64,000 nt of DNA, taken from assembly GCF_001612845.1 (NCBI RefSeq), contig NZ_BDBF01000026.1:1-64000 (forward strand), given 5' to 3'. A program made the translations under genes and the position numbers. This document shows positions 17,279 to 25,710 of the stretch, in pieces. Under the pieces are notes generated by a model that was not told where the DNA came from, did no database searches, and saw only the letters and a list, made by a program, of their open reading frames with translations. Position 1 is the stretch's first letter, and the number at the start of each line of letters is the position of its first letter. The DNA comes from Nocardia elegans NBRC 108235. Its GTDB lineage: Bacteria; Actinomycetota; Actinomycetes; Mycobacteriales; Mycobacteriaceae.

Positions 17279-17719
17279 TCAGGCGGCCAGGTCGGACGAT
17301 TCGAACGGTGCGAAGAAGGCGCCCATCCCGCCGACGGCCAGGACGTCGCCCAGCGCGATGAAATCGTAGCTGCCACCGGACTTTCCGGCGACCGCGCGCA
17401 CCTCGGCCAGGATGTCGCCGGTGTCGTGGCGCAACAGCCGATGCCGGGCCCGGGCCAGATCGTGGGCCGGCACCTGCGCTTCGGCGTGGGCCAGCATCAG
17501 ATGCAGGCACAGCTGCTGGGCCGGGGTCGCCGGACCGGGCGGGCGGCCCGAGGACAGATCGTCCTCCAACTGGTCGAAGGTCTGGGCCAGATAGAACAGG
17601 AAGACCGGGCGCGGGCTGTGCAGCAGGACGGCGCGCACCTCGTCGCCGAGCAGGTGCGCCGCGGTGCACAACGCCGCAGCGAGCCGCGGGGTCGGTACGG
17701 TGCTGTCGAAGTCGCTCAT
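17279..17719 (-). CDS. Hypothetical helical protein in the P450 operon
   Basis: A 146-residue protein starting at ATG 17719, which has GGGAGAGAA just upstream; a GTG at 17737 is a longer alternative. The sequence is Ala/Leu-rich and probably helical (TPRLAAALCTAAHLLGDEVR, PAQQLCLHLMLAHAEAQVPA), ending in a Gly/Phe-rich tail (GDVLAVGGMGAFFAPF). No signal peptide or clear membrane helix is visible. I do not recognise the family. It lies 15 bp upstream of the P450 and 19 bp downstream of the truncated SDR, all on one strand, so it is probably part of the same transcript. Confidence 0.6.
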   Translation of the reverse strand: MSDFDSTVPTPRLAAALCTAAHLLGDEVRAVLLHSPRPVFLFYLAQTFDQLEDDLSSGRPPGPATPAQQLCLHLMLAHAEAQVPAHDLARARHRLLRHDTGDILAEVRAVAGKSGGSYDFIALGDVLAVGGMGAFFAPFESSDLAA

Positions 17720-17738
17720 CTGTTCTCTCCCAACCACT

Positions 17739-18242
17739 TCAGTACTGCGTGCTGCCCCGGTCCACCGGGATCGCCGCCGCGGTGAGATACCGGGATTCGT
17801 CGGAGGCCGGCCAGCAGACGGTATCGGCGACGTCCTCGGTATTCCACGTGCCCGTCACACTGATGTCGATGACGTCGCGGAAGGACTGCGGGGTGATCGC
17901 ATCCCACGGTTCCGGGACCGCGATCCCGGCGTTGGCCACCACCACGTCGAGCCGGCCGAATTCACTCACCCCCTCGTCGACGGCCTTGCGCATGCCGTCG
18001 AGGTCGCGGGTGTCGACCGCCGCGGCGCGGATCCGCCGGCCGGCCGCCTCCACGAGGCGGACCGTCTCGGCCAGATCCGCGCCGGTCGCGGAATCGTAAG
18101 GGACGCAGAGCGGTAGCGGTCCCGCGATGTCGACGGCGATGATGTCGGCGCCCTCGCGCGCCATCCGCACCGCGTGCGCGCGGCCATGCCCACGGGCGGC
18201 CCCGGTGATGAATGCGACCCGGTCGGTGAGTCTGCCGGTCAC
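17739..18242 (-). pseudogene. SDR with a large internal in-frame deletion
   Basis: The reading frame gives 167 residues from GTG 18242, which follows an excellent AGGAGGG site. Residues 1-115 are a normal N-terminal half of the long SDR group typified by mycofactocin-linked dehydrogenases: TGAARGHGRAHAVRMAREGADIIAVD, then VVVANAGIAVPEPWD and VIDISVTGTWN. The next residues are already the C-terminal block, EDVADTVCW...SDESRYLTAAAIPVD, ending GSTQY. Family members are about 270 residues, so roughly 105 residues are missing, including the catalytic YxxxK. A Pro in CWPASDES, where Leu is usual, hints at decay. The product cannot be an ordinary SDR enzyme. Confidence 0.75.
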
Positions 18243-18294
18243 GTGCCCTCCTGTGGCCCGATGCGGAATGGCTGCGGCGAGAACGGGTGTCGAT

Positions 18295-19947
18295 TCAGTG
18301 GGCGGTACCTCCGGTACTCGGCCGGTTGTAGTTGCGCAGCAACACCAGTGCCAGGACGAAGGCGACGGCGGACGCGGCGGCGAACACGTAGAAGATGTTC
18401 GTATAGGCGGCACCGTCCGGAAGCTGCGCCAGTGGACCGGTGTTCAGTTTACGTTCCTCGACGTGTCCGGGGGCGTTGATGTGCAGTATCAGCGGGTTCG
18501 CCGACATGACCGCCGCGACGGCGGCGGTGGCGGCCGCGGTGCCGAAACTGTTGAAGGCTCCGTACATTCCGGCGCTGATGCCCTGCTGTTCCTGCGGCAC
18601 CGCTTCCACCACCATATTGGGCAGGGTGCCCAGATATGCTCCCGCACCGACACCGATGATCAGCGCGATCAGCGCCATCTGCCACACGCTGTCGTGGAAG
18701 CGGGCGAACAGCAGACATCCGATCACGAACGCGATGGTCGAGGCGAGATAGGGCTTGAGCAATCCGATCCGGGTCGACATCCAGCCGCACAGCGGGGCGA
18801 CGAGCACGTACACCAGCGCCAGGCCCAGCATGGCCTGCACGGTGAACTGCAGCAGCGTCAGACCGAAACCGGGCAGGGTGCCCTCGACCGAGAAGTATTG
18901 CGTGACAGCCGATGTGGGGACCTTGATATGCATCTGTTCGGAGGCCTGCTTCGCGGCTTCGGCGGCCGCGCCGTCGACGATCTGCTTCTTGATCGCCTCA
19001 CCCTCGGCTCCGCCGGGTGTCTCCGCGAGATAGCCCATCGCATACGACAGGCCCTGCATGACACCCACCGACAGGAACGCCGCGGCGAGGATGCCGGTGA
19101 ACCGCGGGGCGCGCAACAACTTCGGATCCATGATCGGTTCCGGAGTGATCAGCTCCCAGACGTAGAACGCCAGCAGCAGAACCACGCCGCCGATGAGCCA
19201 GGCCAGCGCCGACAGTTCGCCCCAGCCCCAGGTGGCGCCGTTGCTGAGATAGATGAGCACACCGGCGATGCCGGCGCCGAGCAGTACCGCACCGAGCAGG
19301 TCGATCTTGACCTTGGCGCGCAGCTTGGTCTCGGGCACGAACAGTGCCAGCGGCAGGATCGTCACCACGGTCCAGATCACGCAGAACCAGAACAGTGAAC
19401 GCCAGCTGTAGTGGTCGGTGAGGACGCCGCCGATCACCGGGCCCAGGATCGCGCCGACACCGGTGCCGCCGCCCGCGAGCGCGATCGCCATGTTCAGGTG
19501 GCGGCGCGGCGCGAGATCGCGGATCAGACCGTAGGACACGAAGATCGCCGGGAAGGCCAGCCCCTGCAGTCCGCGGCCGAGCAGCATCAGCACCCAGTTC
19601 GAGGTCAGGGCATCGATGAGGCAGCCGATGATCGACAGCAACAGGCAGAACAGGATGATCTTCTTCTTGCCGACCAGATCGGACAATTTGCCGAAGACCG
19701 GTACCGCTACGCCGCCGATCAGTGAGTACAGCGTGGTCAGCCAGGTGAGCTGGCCGGCGTTCTGCTCCGGGAAGGATTCACCGATGAAGCGGGCGCTGAG
19801 ACTGATGAACGTGAAATGGAACGGGACGATCTCGGTGCTCGCGACGATCGCCACGATGATGAGGACGACACGGAGCGTGGAGGCGTTTTCCAGGCGTCCG
19901 GTGTCGTTGTCATCGGGGCTTTCGACGCTGGTGGTCGCGGTTGCCAT
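18295..19947 (-). CDS. MFS transporter, DHA2-like drug exporter
   Basis: A 550-residue integral membrane protein with about 14 hydrophobic helices. The loop 2-3 motif GKLSDLVGKKK is near residue 85, RGLQG is in helix 4, and GPVIGGVLTDHYSWRSLFWF in helix 5 is the antiporter signature. The length and 14-helix pattern fit the DHA2 family of proton-coupled multidrug exporters. An unusual soluble loop of about 50 residues, rich in Ala, Glu and Lys, lies near 330-385. The ATG at 19947 has GGAGAAG eight bases upstream. It is the first of a same-strand run with the truncated SDR, hypothetical gene and P450, so it may export the product or substrate of that set. Confidence 0.85.
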   Translation of the reverse strand: MATATTSVESPDDNDTGRLENASTLRVVLIIVAIVASTEIVPFHFTFISLSARFIGESFPEQNAGQLTWLTTLYSLIGGVAVPVFGKLSDLVGKKKIILFCLLLSIIGCLIDALTSNWVLMLLGRGLQGLAFPAIFVSYGLIRDLAPRRHLNMAIALAGGGTGVGAILGPVIGGVLTDHYSWRSLFWFCVIWTVVTILPLALFVPETKLRAKVKIDLLGAVLLGAGIAGVLIYLSNGATWGWGELSALAWLIGGVVLLLAFYVWELITPEPIMDPKLLRAPRFTGILAAAFLSVGVMQGLSYAMGYLAETPGGAEGEAIKKQIVDGAAAEAAKQASEQMHIKVPTSAVTQYFSVEGTLPGFGLTLLQFTVQAMLGLALVYVLVAPLCGWMSTRIGLLKPYLASTIAFVIGCLLFARFHDSVWQMALIALIIGVGAGAYLGTLPNMVVEAVPQEQQGISAGMYGAFNSFGTAAATAAVAAVMSANPLILHINAPGHVEERKLNTGPLAQLPDGAAYTNIFYVFAAASAVAFVLALVLLRNYNRPSTGGTAH

Positions 19948-20010
19948 GGGTAGTTCTTCTCCTTCACCGCCACCCGTGCGTCGGCTCGCTGCGGCCTGAG
20001 TGCGGTGAAT

Positions 20011-20027
20011 CACATAATAGACATGTG
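20011..20027. promoter_or_regulatory. Inverted repeat in the MFS promoter region
   Basis: CACAT at 20011-20015 pairs with ATGTG at 20023-20027 around AATAGAC. Flanking TGAAT and ATTCA extend the symmetry imperfectly. It is 64 bp upstream of the MFS start, in the only AT-rich stretch of the region, so it fits an operator over the promoter. The binding protein is unknown; no TetR gene is adjacent. Confidence 0.4.
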
Positions 20028-20068
20028 AGAATTCAGTTTCCACTAAACGAGAAGGAGATTTCTGACCG

Positions 20069-21082
20069 TTATCGCGCGGACTGCAACCGGCCCACGAATT
20101 CGGCCACGTCGTCGGTCGCGGGGTCGTAACCCGGGAAGTAACAGCAGATGTCGCGGGCGTACTCGCCGAAGCGGGCGTGAGCCTGGGCCGCACAGTCGGC
20201 GGGAGAGCCGACCAGCGCGAGGGTGCGGACCATAGGCTCGGTGATCAGCGCCCGCATCTCGGCGTAGCGACCCTGTTTGGACAGGGCGTTGAGTTCGGGT
20301 TGCAGCTCACCCCAGCCCTCGGCGTCGAGGACCGGGCGGTAGGCCGGAGTGGACGCGTAGAAGGCGATGAGCCGCGCGACCGCGTCGACGGCGGCGGCCA
20401 GGTCGGGCGCGGTGCGGCCGAGCGCGACCATGGCCTGCGCGACCACCTCGAAGTCGTCGAGCGTGCGCCCGGATTCGGCCAGCCCGCGCCGCAGCGCCGG
20501 TACCGTGCGCCGGGTGAAATGAGTGGCACTGTTGAACGGCATGACCAGCAGCCCGTCGGCCACCTCGGCGGCGGTGCGGGTCATCACCGGTCCCAGCGCG
20601 CCCATCAGCACCGGCGGCGGGCCGAACGGATTGGGGCCGGGATCGAATGTCGGCGGCATCAGCGTGTGGGTGAAGAACTCGCCCCGGAAATCCAAGGGCG
20701 CGTGACCTTCCCACGCCGCGAGGATGGCCTTCACCGCCGCTACCGATTCACCCGTGCGCCGGGCCGGGCGTTCCCACCGGCTGCCGTAGCGCTTCTCGAT
20801 GTGCACCCGGATCTGCGACCCCAAGCCCAGCCGGAACCGCCCTCCGCTGAGCGCCTGCAGATCGTAGGCGGTGTGCGCCAGGTGCAGCGGACTGCGCGGG
20901 CCGGCGATGGCGACATTGGTCATCAGCCGCAGATCGGTCTCCGTGGCGGCGAGAACCAGCGGCACGAAGACGTCGTGCGGGCCCTCGAAGGAGAAGATGC
21001 CGTCGGCGCCGAGCGCGGCGATCGCCCGGGCGCTCTCGCGGGCGCGCAGTGGCGAACCCTCCACCTGCAGATGCACTTTCAC
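20069..21082 (-). CDS. LLM class F420-dependent oxidoreductase
   Basis: A 337-residue luciferase-like monooxygenase-family protein. The TIM-barrel marks are ALGADGIFSFEGPHDVFVPL near residue 25, NVAIAGPRSPLHLAHTAYDLQALSGGRFRLGLGSQ near 57-90 (where the deazaflavin subfamily has GGRxxLGxGxG), HIEKRYGSRW, and PPPVLMGALGPVMTRTAAEVADG near 160. In Mycobacteriales such proteins use coenzyme F420 for two-electron transfers on diverse substrates. The start is GTG 21082, preceded by GGAAGG. It is the last member of a same-strand group with the SDR and P450 upstream. Substrate unknown. Confidence 0.85.
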   Translation of the reverse strand: MKVHLQVEGSPLRARESARAIAALGADGIFSFEGPHDVFVPLVLAATETDLRLMTNVAIAGPRSPLHLAHTAYDLQALSGGRFRLGLGSQIRVHIEKRYGSRWERPARRTGESVAAVKAILAAWEGHAPLDFRGEFFTHTLMPPTFDPGPNPFGPPPVLMGALGPVMTRTAAEVADGLLVMPFNSATHFTRRTVPALRRGLAESGRTLDDFEVVAQAMVALGRTAPDLAAAVDAVARLIAFYASTPAYRPVLDAEGWGELQPELNALSKQGRYAEMRALITEPMVRTLALVGSPADCAAQAHARFGEYARDICCYFPGYDPATDDVAEFVGRLQSAR

Positions 21083-21131
21083 CGGTGATCCTTCCGTTCG
21101 GTGGCATCACGCTAGCGGAAGGTGAAGCGGC

Positions 21132-22052
21132 TCAGTCCGGATGCGCAGCGGTGAGACGTTCGGCGCACTCCCACACCTCGCGTTCGCGAGCCGGATCGTA
21201 GGACTCGGGTGAGGACTCGGTGACCCGGTGGCGATCGATGTAGCTGCCGGACTCGGCCCGGACGGATCCGGTGACCACTGCGGCGAGGCGCCGGCCCGCG
21301 GTCTTCGGCGTGCTCGCCAGCGGGGTCCAGGTGAGCGCGCGGGCGAGGCGGCGGGCGGCGAAGCGCTCCAGGCGGCCGGCGTTGCGGGTCAATTCCGTGC
21401 CGGGAACGAAACCCGGGTTGTAGGAAAGGATCTCGACTCCGGCAGGAAGCCGGCGCGCGTACTCGTGCACCAGATAGATCATGGCGAGTTTGCTCGTCGA
21501 GTACGCGGTGCGGCCCGCTGCCGTACTCGACGGATCGGCGAAGGCGCCGGGGTGGGCCAGCACATCGGGGGAGTGCCACACCGGGCCGGGCACCATGCCC
21601 AAGTTGTGCCGCAGATCGCCGAAATGGGTGTCGCTGACGGTGATCACGATCCGCGACGGCACGACGAAGCGGTCGCCGAGCAGGCGCAGCAGCAGGTGGT
21701 TGGCCACGACGTTGACAGCGAAGGTGGCCTCGAGTCCGTCCTCGGTCGCGATGGTCGCGTCGGTGTACTGGATGCCGGCATTGCCGACGAAACCGGCCAG
21801 CGGCGGCACCTCGCCGCGATCGAGCATGTCGTGAATTCGCCGCGCCGCCGAACGGATACCGGCCAGCGACGCGAGATCGGCCTCCACATGCGAGGCCGCG
21901 TATCCCGCACCGGACAGTTCCGCGCACACCTGTGGTCCGGACGCGCCGCGCGCCAGCACCAGCAGGCGGGTATCGGGTGCGAGGCGCAGGATCTCCCGGG
22001 CAGCGATCCGGCCGATTCCACGTGTCGCGCCGGTCATCACGAGGGTGTGCAT
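21132..22052 (-). CDS. SDR family oxidoreductase, retinol-dehydrogenase-like
   Basis: A 306-residue protein of the protochlorophyllide reductase/retinol dehydrogenase branch of SDRs. TGATRGIGR is at residue 7, FVGNAGIQ near 88, and the catalytic YSTSK near 183, followed by SYNPGFVPGTEL. This branch often acts on lipophilic alcohols, aldehydes or steroids, which would suit the surrounding P450 and oxidase genes. It lies 49 bp upstream of the LLM gene and 69 bp downstream of the ExxR-less P450, all on one strand. Confidence 0.85.
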   Translation of the reverse strand: MHTLVMTGATRGIGRIAAREILRLAPDTRLLVLARGASGPQVCAELSGAGYAASHVEADLASLAGIRSAARRIHDMLDRGEVPPLAGFVGNAGIQYTDATIATEDGLEATFAVNVVANHLLLRLLGDRFVVPSRIVITVSDTHFGDLRHNLGMVPGPVWHSPDVLAHPGAFADPSSTAAGRTAYSTSKLAMIYLVHEYARRLPAGVEILSYNPGFVPGTELTRNAGRLERFAARRLARALTWTPLASTPKTAGRRLAAVVTGSVRAESGSYIDRHRVTESSPESYDPAREREVWECAERLTAAHPD

Positions 22053-22053
22053 G

Positions 22054-22116
22054 CCACGACGGTAGCTCGCGCGCGGCTCGTGCGCCCGGCAGCGGATCGC
22101 CGCTCCGCCGTCGTGG
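22054..22116 (-). terminator. Possible hairpin after the ExxR-less P450
   Basis: CCACGACGG at 22054-22062 is the exact complement of CCGTCGTGG at 22108-22116. The pair spans the 69-bp gap directly behind the P450 stop, with GC-rich shorter pairings inside. It could end P450 transcription or only fold around the next ribosome site. There is no U-run, so this is tentative. Confidence 0.3.
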
Positions 22117-22121
22117 GCCCG

Positions 22122-23390
22122 CTAGCCGAGCGCGCCGCGCAATGGCGGCGAGGGCGGGAAGGTGACCGGTAGGGCGGTCAGGGCACGGTGGAAAGGTCCT
22201 GGGCGCCAGCGAAGTTCGCTCACCGGCACGGCCAGCTCGATATCCGGCAGCGCGTCCAGGAGCTGGTCGACGGCGTCCTGGGCGACCAGATAGCCGATCT
22301 GCCGGGCCGGGCAGGCGTGCGGCCCGGCGCCCCACGACAGATGGGAGCGGTTCCCGTTGCGGTCGCCCTCGCGCACCTGCGGATCGTTGTTGCAGGCCGC
22401 GATGCCGATCAGCACCGGCTGATGCGCGGGCAGCCACACGTCCTCGACGAGCATCGGCTGCCGCGGATAGCTCGCGCAGTAGTTCACCAGGGGGGGATTG
22501 TTGAACAACACCCAGTCCAGCGCGTCGCGGGTGGTCAGGGCGCCACCGAGCAGGCTTCCGGAGAACCGTTCGTCGGTCATCATCAGCAGCAGGGCGTTGG
22601 CGACCAGATGCACCTGCGGTTCGATCCCGGCGCCGAACAGGCTGACCAGCTGGTTGATGACCTCCTCGTCGTCGAGACCGCTGTCGTGTGCGATCAGCCG
22701 CGAGGTGATGTCGTCGCCCGGGTAGGCGCGCTTGCGATCGGTATGTTCCTGCAGTGCGGCGGCCAGCATCCGGTTGCCCGCGGCCGCGTCGCCGGTTGCG
22801 TCGAAGATGGCGGCCATCCCGGCCGCCACCCGCTTGGCGATATCCGGTTCGATGCCCAGCATCGTGTTCAGGTTGGCCGACACCAGCGGATGGATGTACT
22901 GGGTGAGCAGATCGGCGTGGCCGTCGGCGCTGAAGGAGTTGATCAGCGGCATCGCGATCTGCTCGACGACCGTGTGCACCGTGTGCAGATCCACCCCATC
23001 GATGGCGGCGACGTTGGCGGCGCGAAAACGCGCATGCTCGGGACCCGTATTGCGCAACGCATTCGGGCGCCACTCGAGCATCGGCAGAATCGGGCTGTCG
23101 GCCGGTACGGTGCGCTGCCAGGTACGCGGGTCGGCCGGGAAATGCTCGGGATCGTTGAGTATGCCGACGGCGGCCTGATAGCCGATCACCAGTGTGGCCG
23201 GCACTCCGGGGGCGAGCTCGATCGGAGCGAAGGAGCGGTGGTGGCCGCGCATTCGGTCGTATCCGCCGCGCGGGTCGGCGGCGAATTCCTCGGTGTAGAT
23301 GGGAACACGCGGTCCATCCGGGGCGATCGGTGAATTGTGTGCCACGGGGCACCTGTTCGACGACGATTCCAGCGAATGCGGCGTGGTCAC
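22122..23390 (-). CDS. Cytochrome P450 lacking the ExxR motif, CYP157-like
   Basis: A 422-residue P450 from GTG 23390, which has GGAG nine bases upstream; an upstream ATG at 23474 has none. The heme loop is LSWGAGPHACPARQIG, with Cys as iron ligand but Ala instead of Gly after CP. The oxygen-helix region is LVSLFGAGIEPQ, without the usual Thr pair. The K helix reads ALDWVLFNNPPL, so the nearly invariant ExxR is replaced by W-V-L-F. The opening CPVAH... and NALRNTGPEHARFR resemble the Streptomyces CYP157-type P450s, known to lack ExxR and normally encoded with a conservon of signalling genes. No conservon genes are present here. Catalytic activity is therefore uncertain. Confidence 0.75.
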   Translation of the reverse strand: MTTPHSLESSSNRCPVAHNSPIAPDGPRVPIYTEEFAADPRGGYDRMRGHHRSFAPIELAPGVPATLVIGYQAAVGILNDPEHFPADPRTWQRTVPADSPILPMLEWRPNALRNTGPEHARFRAANVAAIDGVDLHTVHTVVEQIAMPLINSFSADGHADLLTQYIHPLVSANLNTMLGIEPDIAKRVAAGMAAIFDATGDAAAGNRMLAAALQEHTDRKRAYPGDDITSRLIAHDSGLDDEEVINQLVSLFGAGIEPQVHLVANALLLMMTDERFSGSLLGGALTTRDALDWVLFNNPPLVNYCASYPRQPMLVEDVWLPAHQPVLIGIAACNNDPQVREGDRNGNRSHLSWGAGPHACPARQIGYLVAQDAVDQLLDALPDIELAVPVSELRWRPGPFHRALTALPVTFPPSPPLRGALG

Positions 23391-23525
23391 AGAAGACAAC
23401 TCCAAACGGTCGTGGTGGACGACGACGGCGGCAGCGGCCACCGTCGTGAAGCCAAAAGCGTTGGACCGAACCATAATCTGAGGTACGGGGGCCGATGATA
23501 CCTACCGGCGTGCCGGTTGCGCAGC

Positions 23526-23565
23526 GGAAGCCGGGCATCGGCCACGTGGCCGACGCCCGGCTTCC
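23526..23565. terminator. 40-bp near-perfect palindrome, probable transcription terminator
   Basis: GGAAGCCGGGC at 23526-23536 pairs exactly with GCCCGGCTTCC at 23555-23565. The interior CGGCCAC and GTGGCCG continue the stem, leaving one A-C mismatch and almost no loop. It lies between the end of the ThDP enzyme gene (leftward) and the start of the P450 gene (also leftward). That is the right place to stop read-through from the former. No U-run follows, as is common for actinobacterial hairpin terminators. Confidence 0.55.
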
Positions 23566-23625
23566 GGGCCAGTGATGTGGTAGTGGCTCTGTCGCTTCGT
23601 GGCCGATCGTCGCAGACTGGCCGCT

Positions 23626-23775
23626 ATGACAACTCTGCTGATCATCGCGGTCGTGGCGGCGGTGGCGGCCTGCCTGTTCGACAGCGTGGCACCGGGCGCC
23701 GACCGCGAGCGGTTCCGGTGCGTGCTACGGCAAGCCAGGCATTCGCTGACCGATTGGGATGCCGCGCGCGAGTAG
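23626..23775 (+). CDS. Candidate 49-residue small membrane protein
   Basis: From ATG 23626 the frame gives a hydrophobic N-terminus (MTTLLIIAVVAAVAACLF) followed by a charged tail (DRERFRCVLRQARHSLTDWD) and a stop at 23773-23775. This is the layout of a single-span or signal-anchored small protein. Codons are G/C-ending as in neighbouring genes. There is no clear ribosome site, and it lies opposite the tail region of the ThDP gene, so it may be chance. No family recognised. Confidence 0.35.
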   Translation: MTTLLIIAVVAAVAACLFDSVAPGADRERFRCVLRQARHSLTDWDAARE

Positions 23776-23793
23776 GTCCGAGCGCGGCCGAAC

Positions 23794-25596
23794 TCATCGG
23801 TCGTCGGAGCGACCGCCCGGCAGGAACTCCTGTGCCTTCGTTTTCATGCCCTGAGCGACCAGATGCCAGGCGTTCGGATCGCCACGCAGCACCGCTTCGG
23901 CAGTCGCCTTCATCTGATCCCAGGTGGCGTGCGGCGGGATCGGCGGCACCTCGGGATCACAGCGCACGTCCAGCAGCGTCGGGCGGTCGGCGGACAGGGC
24001 GCGTTCCCAGGCCCCGGCCAGTTGCTCCGGGTCGTCGACCTCGATCGCCGCGAGTCCGAAACAGCGCGCCGCGTCGGCGTACGAAATGTCCGGAAGCGAT
24101 TGGGAATCCTCGAATTTCGGTGAACCGCCCATGGACCGCAGTTCCCAGGTCACCTGGTTGAGGTCGTTGTTGTGGAAGACGCACACCACCAGTCGCTTGT
24201 CGTCCCAGCGTTCGGCGTAGCGCGCGATGGTGATCAGCTCGGCCAGCCCGTTCATCTGCATCGCGCCGTCACCGACGAGTGCGACCACCGGCCGGTCCGG
24301 ATGGGCGAACTTGGCGCCGATCGCGTACGGCACGCCGGGGCCCATGGTGGCCAGCGTGCCCGACAGCGACCCCCGCATGCTGCCGCGGAACTTCAGGCAC
24401 CGCGCGTACCAGTTGGTCGACGATCCGGAATCGGCCGTGACGATGGTGTTGTCCGGAATCTGTTGCGACAGTTCCCAGACCACGCGCATCGGGTTGACCG
24501 GTTTCGCGGCCAGCGTCGACTGCCGTTCGACGGTTTCCCACCACCGCGCCACATTCGACTCCACGGTTTCGCGCCAAGACCGGTCACTCACCGGCTTCAG
24601 CAGCGGAACAAGCTCGGCCAGAGTGGCTTTCGCGTCACCGACCAGATTCACCTCCGTCGGATACCGCATGCCGATCATGGTGCCGTCGATATCGATCTGC
24701 ACCGCCCGGGCCTGGTCCAGCTCAGGCAGGAACTGGCTGTAGGGGAAGTTGGAACCGACGATCACCAGGGTGTCGCAGTCGCGCATCAGCTCGTAGCTGG
24801 GACGGGTGCCGAGCAACCCGATCGCACCGGTGACGAACGGCAGGTCGTCGGGCAGCACATCCTTACCGAGCAGCGCCTTGGCCACCCCGGCGCCGGTGAT
24901 CTCCGCGAGTTCGGTCACCTCGCGCGCGGCCGAGCGGGCGCCCTGGCCGACCAGGATCGCCACCTTGGAACCGGCGCTGATCACCTCCGCGGCGCGCTCG
25001 ATCTCCGCGCGGGCGGGCACGACCACCGAATGCATCTCGGCGGGCGCGCTCGACGGCACCTGCTTGAATTCGTGCTGCGGCGGTTCGTAGCTCTCCTCCT
25101 GTAGATCCGCCGGAATGATCACCGCGGTGGGCGCGCGCCGGGTCCACGCCGTGCGGAAGGCGCGGTCGAGGGCGTTGGGCAGCTGCTCGGCGACATTGAC
25201 CTCGACGAGATATTCGGAGGCCACATCCTTGTACAGGCTCTGCAGGTCGATCTCCTGCTGATAACTGCCGCCCATCGCGCTGCGCGCGGTCTGGCCGATG
25301 ATCGCCACCACCGGCACATGGTCGAGTTTGGCGTCGTAGAGGCCGTTGAGCAGATGGACCGCGCCCGGGCCGGACGTCGCCATGCACACACCGACGTGCC
25401 CGCTGAACTTGGCGTAGCCGGTGGCAGAGAACGCCGCCATCTCCTCGTGCCGGGCCTGAACGAACGTCGGACGGTCGTCGGTGCGCCCGAAAGCCGCGAC
25501 GAGACCATTGATTCCGTCGCCGGGATAGGCGAAAACCTCTTTCACGCCCCACTCGTTGAGCCGGGCCACGACGTAGTCAGCAACCTGTTGCGCCAT
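23794..25596 (-). CDS. Thiamine-diphosphate enzyme, pyruvate oxidase/dehydrogenase-like
   Basis: A 600-residue three-domain ThDP protein. The N-terminal PYR domain has YPGDGINGLVAAFGR near residue 24 and the catalytic Glu in QARHEEMAAFSATGYAK near 50. A central domain is present around 190-330. The C-terminal PP domain carries the ThDP/Mg motif, GDGAMQMNGLAELITIARYA to VFHNNDLNQVTWE, near 427-460. Pattern and length match pyruvate oxidases/quinone-dependent pyruvate dehydrogenases (PoxB), which turn pyruvate into acetate and CO2 with FAD. Other members of the acetolactate synthase superfamily cannot be excluded. The start is ATG 25596. It stands alone, 198 bp after a divergent-sense small frame and 114 bp from the next SDR gene upstream. 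Confidence 0.8.
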   Translation of the reverse strand: MAQQVADYVVARLNEWGVKEVFAYPGDGINGLVAAFGRTDDRPTFVQARHEEMAAFSATGYAKFSGHVGVCMATSGPGAVHLLNGLYDAKLDHVPVVAIIGQTARSAMGGSYQQEIDLQSLYKDVASEYLVEVNVAEQLPNALDRAFRTAWTRRAPTAVIIPADLQEESYEPPQHEFKQVPSSAPAEMHSVVVPARAEIERAAEVISAGSKVAILVGQGARSAAREVTELAEITGAGVAKALLGKDVLPDDLPFVTGAIGLLGTRPSYELMRDCDTLVIVGSNFPYSQFLPELDQARAVQIDIDGTMIGMRYPTEVNLVGDAKATLAELVPLLKPVSDRSWRETVESNVARWWETVERQSTLAAKPVNPMRVVWELSQQIPDNTIVTADSGSSTNWYARCLKFRGSMRGSLSGTLATMGPGVPYAIGAKFAHPDRPVVALVGDGAMQMNGLAELITIARYAERWDDKRLVVCVFHNNDLNQVTWELRSMGGSPKFEDSQSLPDISYADAARCFGLAAIEVDDPEQLAGAWERALSADRPTLLDVRCDPEVPPIPPHATWDQMKATAEAVLRGDPNAWHLVAQGMKTKAQEFLPGGRSDDR

Positions 25597-25710
25597 ATCC
25601 TCTCCTGTCCTGTCCGGGTCGATCCCACGGGAATTGCCCTGCGTGCCCTGGTCGCCGGGCGGGTACCCGCGGCGGTCGAACTCAACCGCGGCCGACCGGC
25701 CCGTTCGCGG

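Noticed and set aside
20177..21088. + strand frame of about 300 codons opposite the LLM gene
   Set aside because: It mirrors the LLM coding sequence and has no domain of its own.
25659..25670. 12-bp palindrome GCGGGTACCCGC after the SDR gene
   Set aside because: Short GC palindromes occur often by chance in this DNA, and it has no hairpin loop or regulator context.
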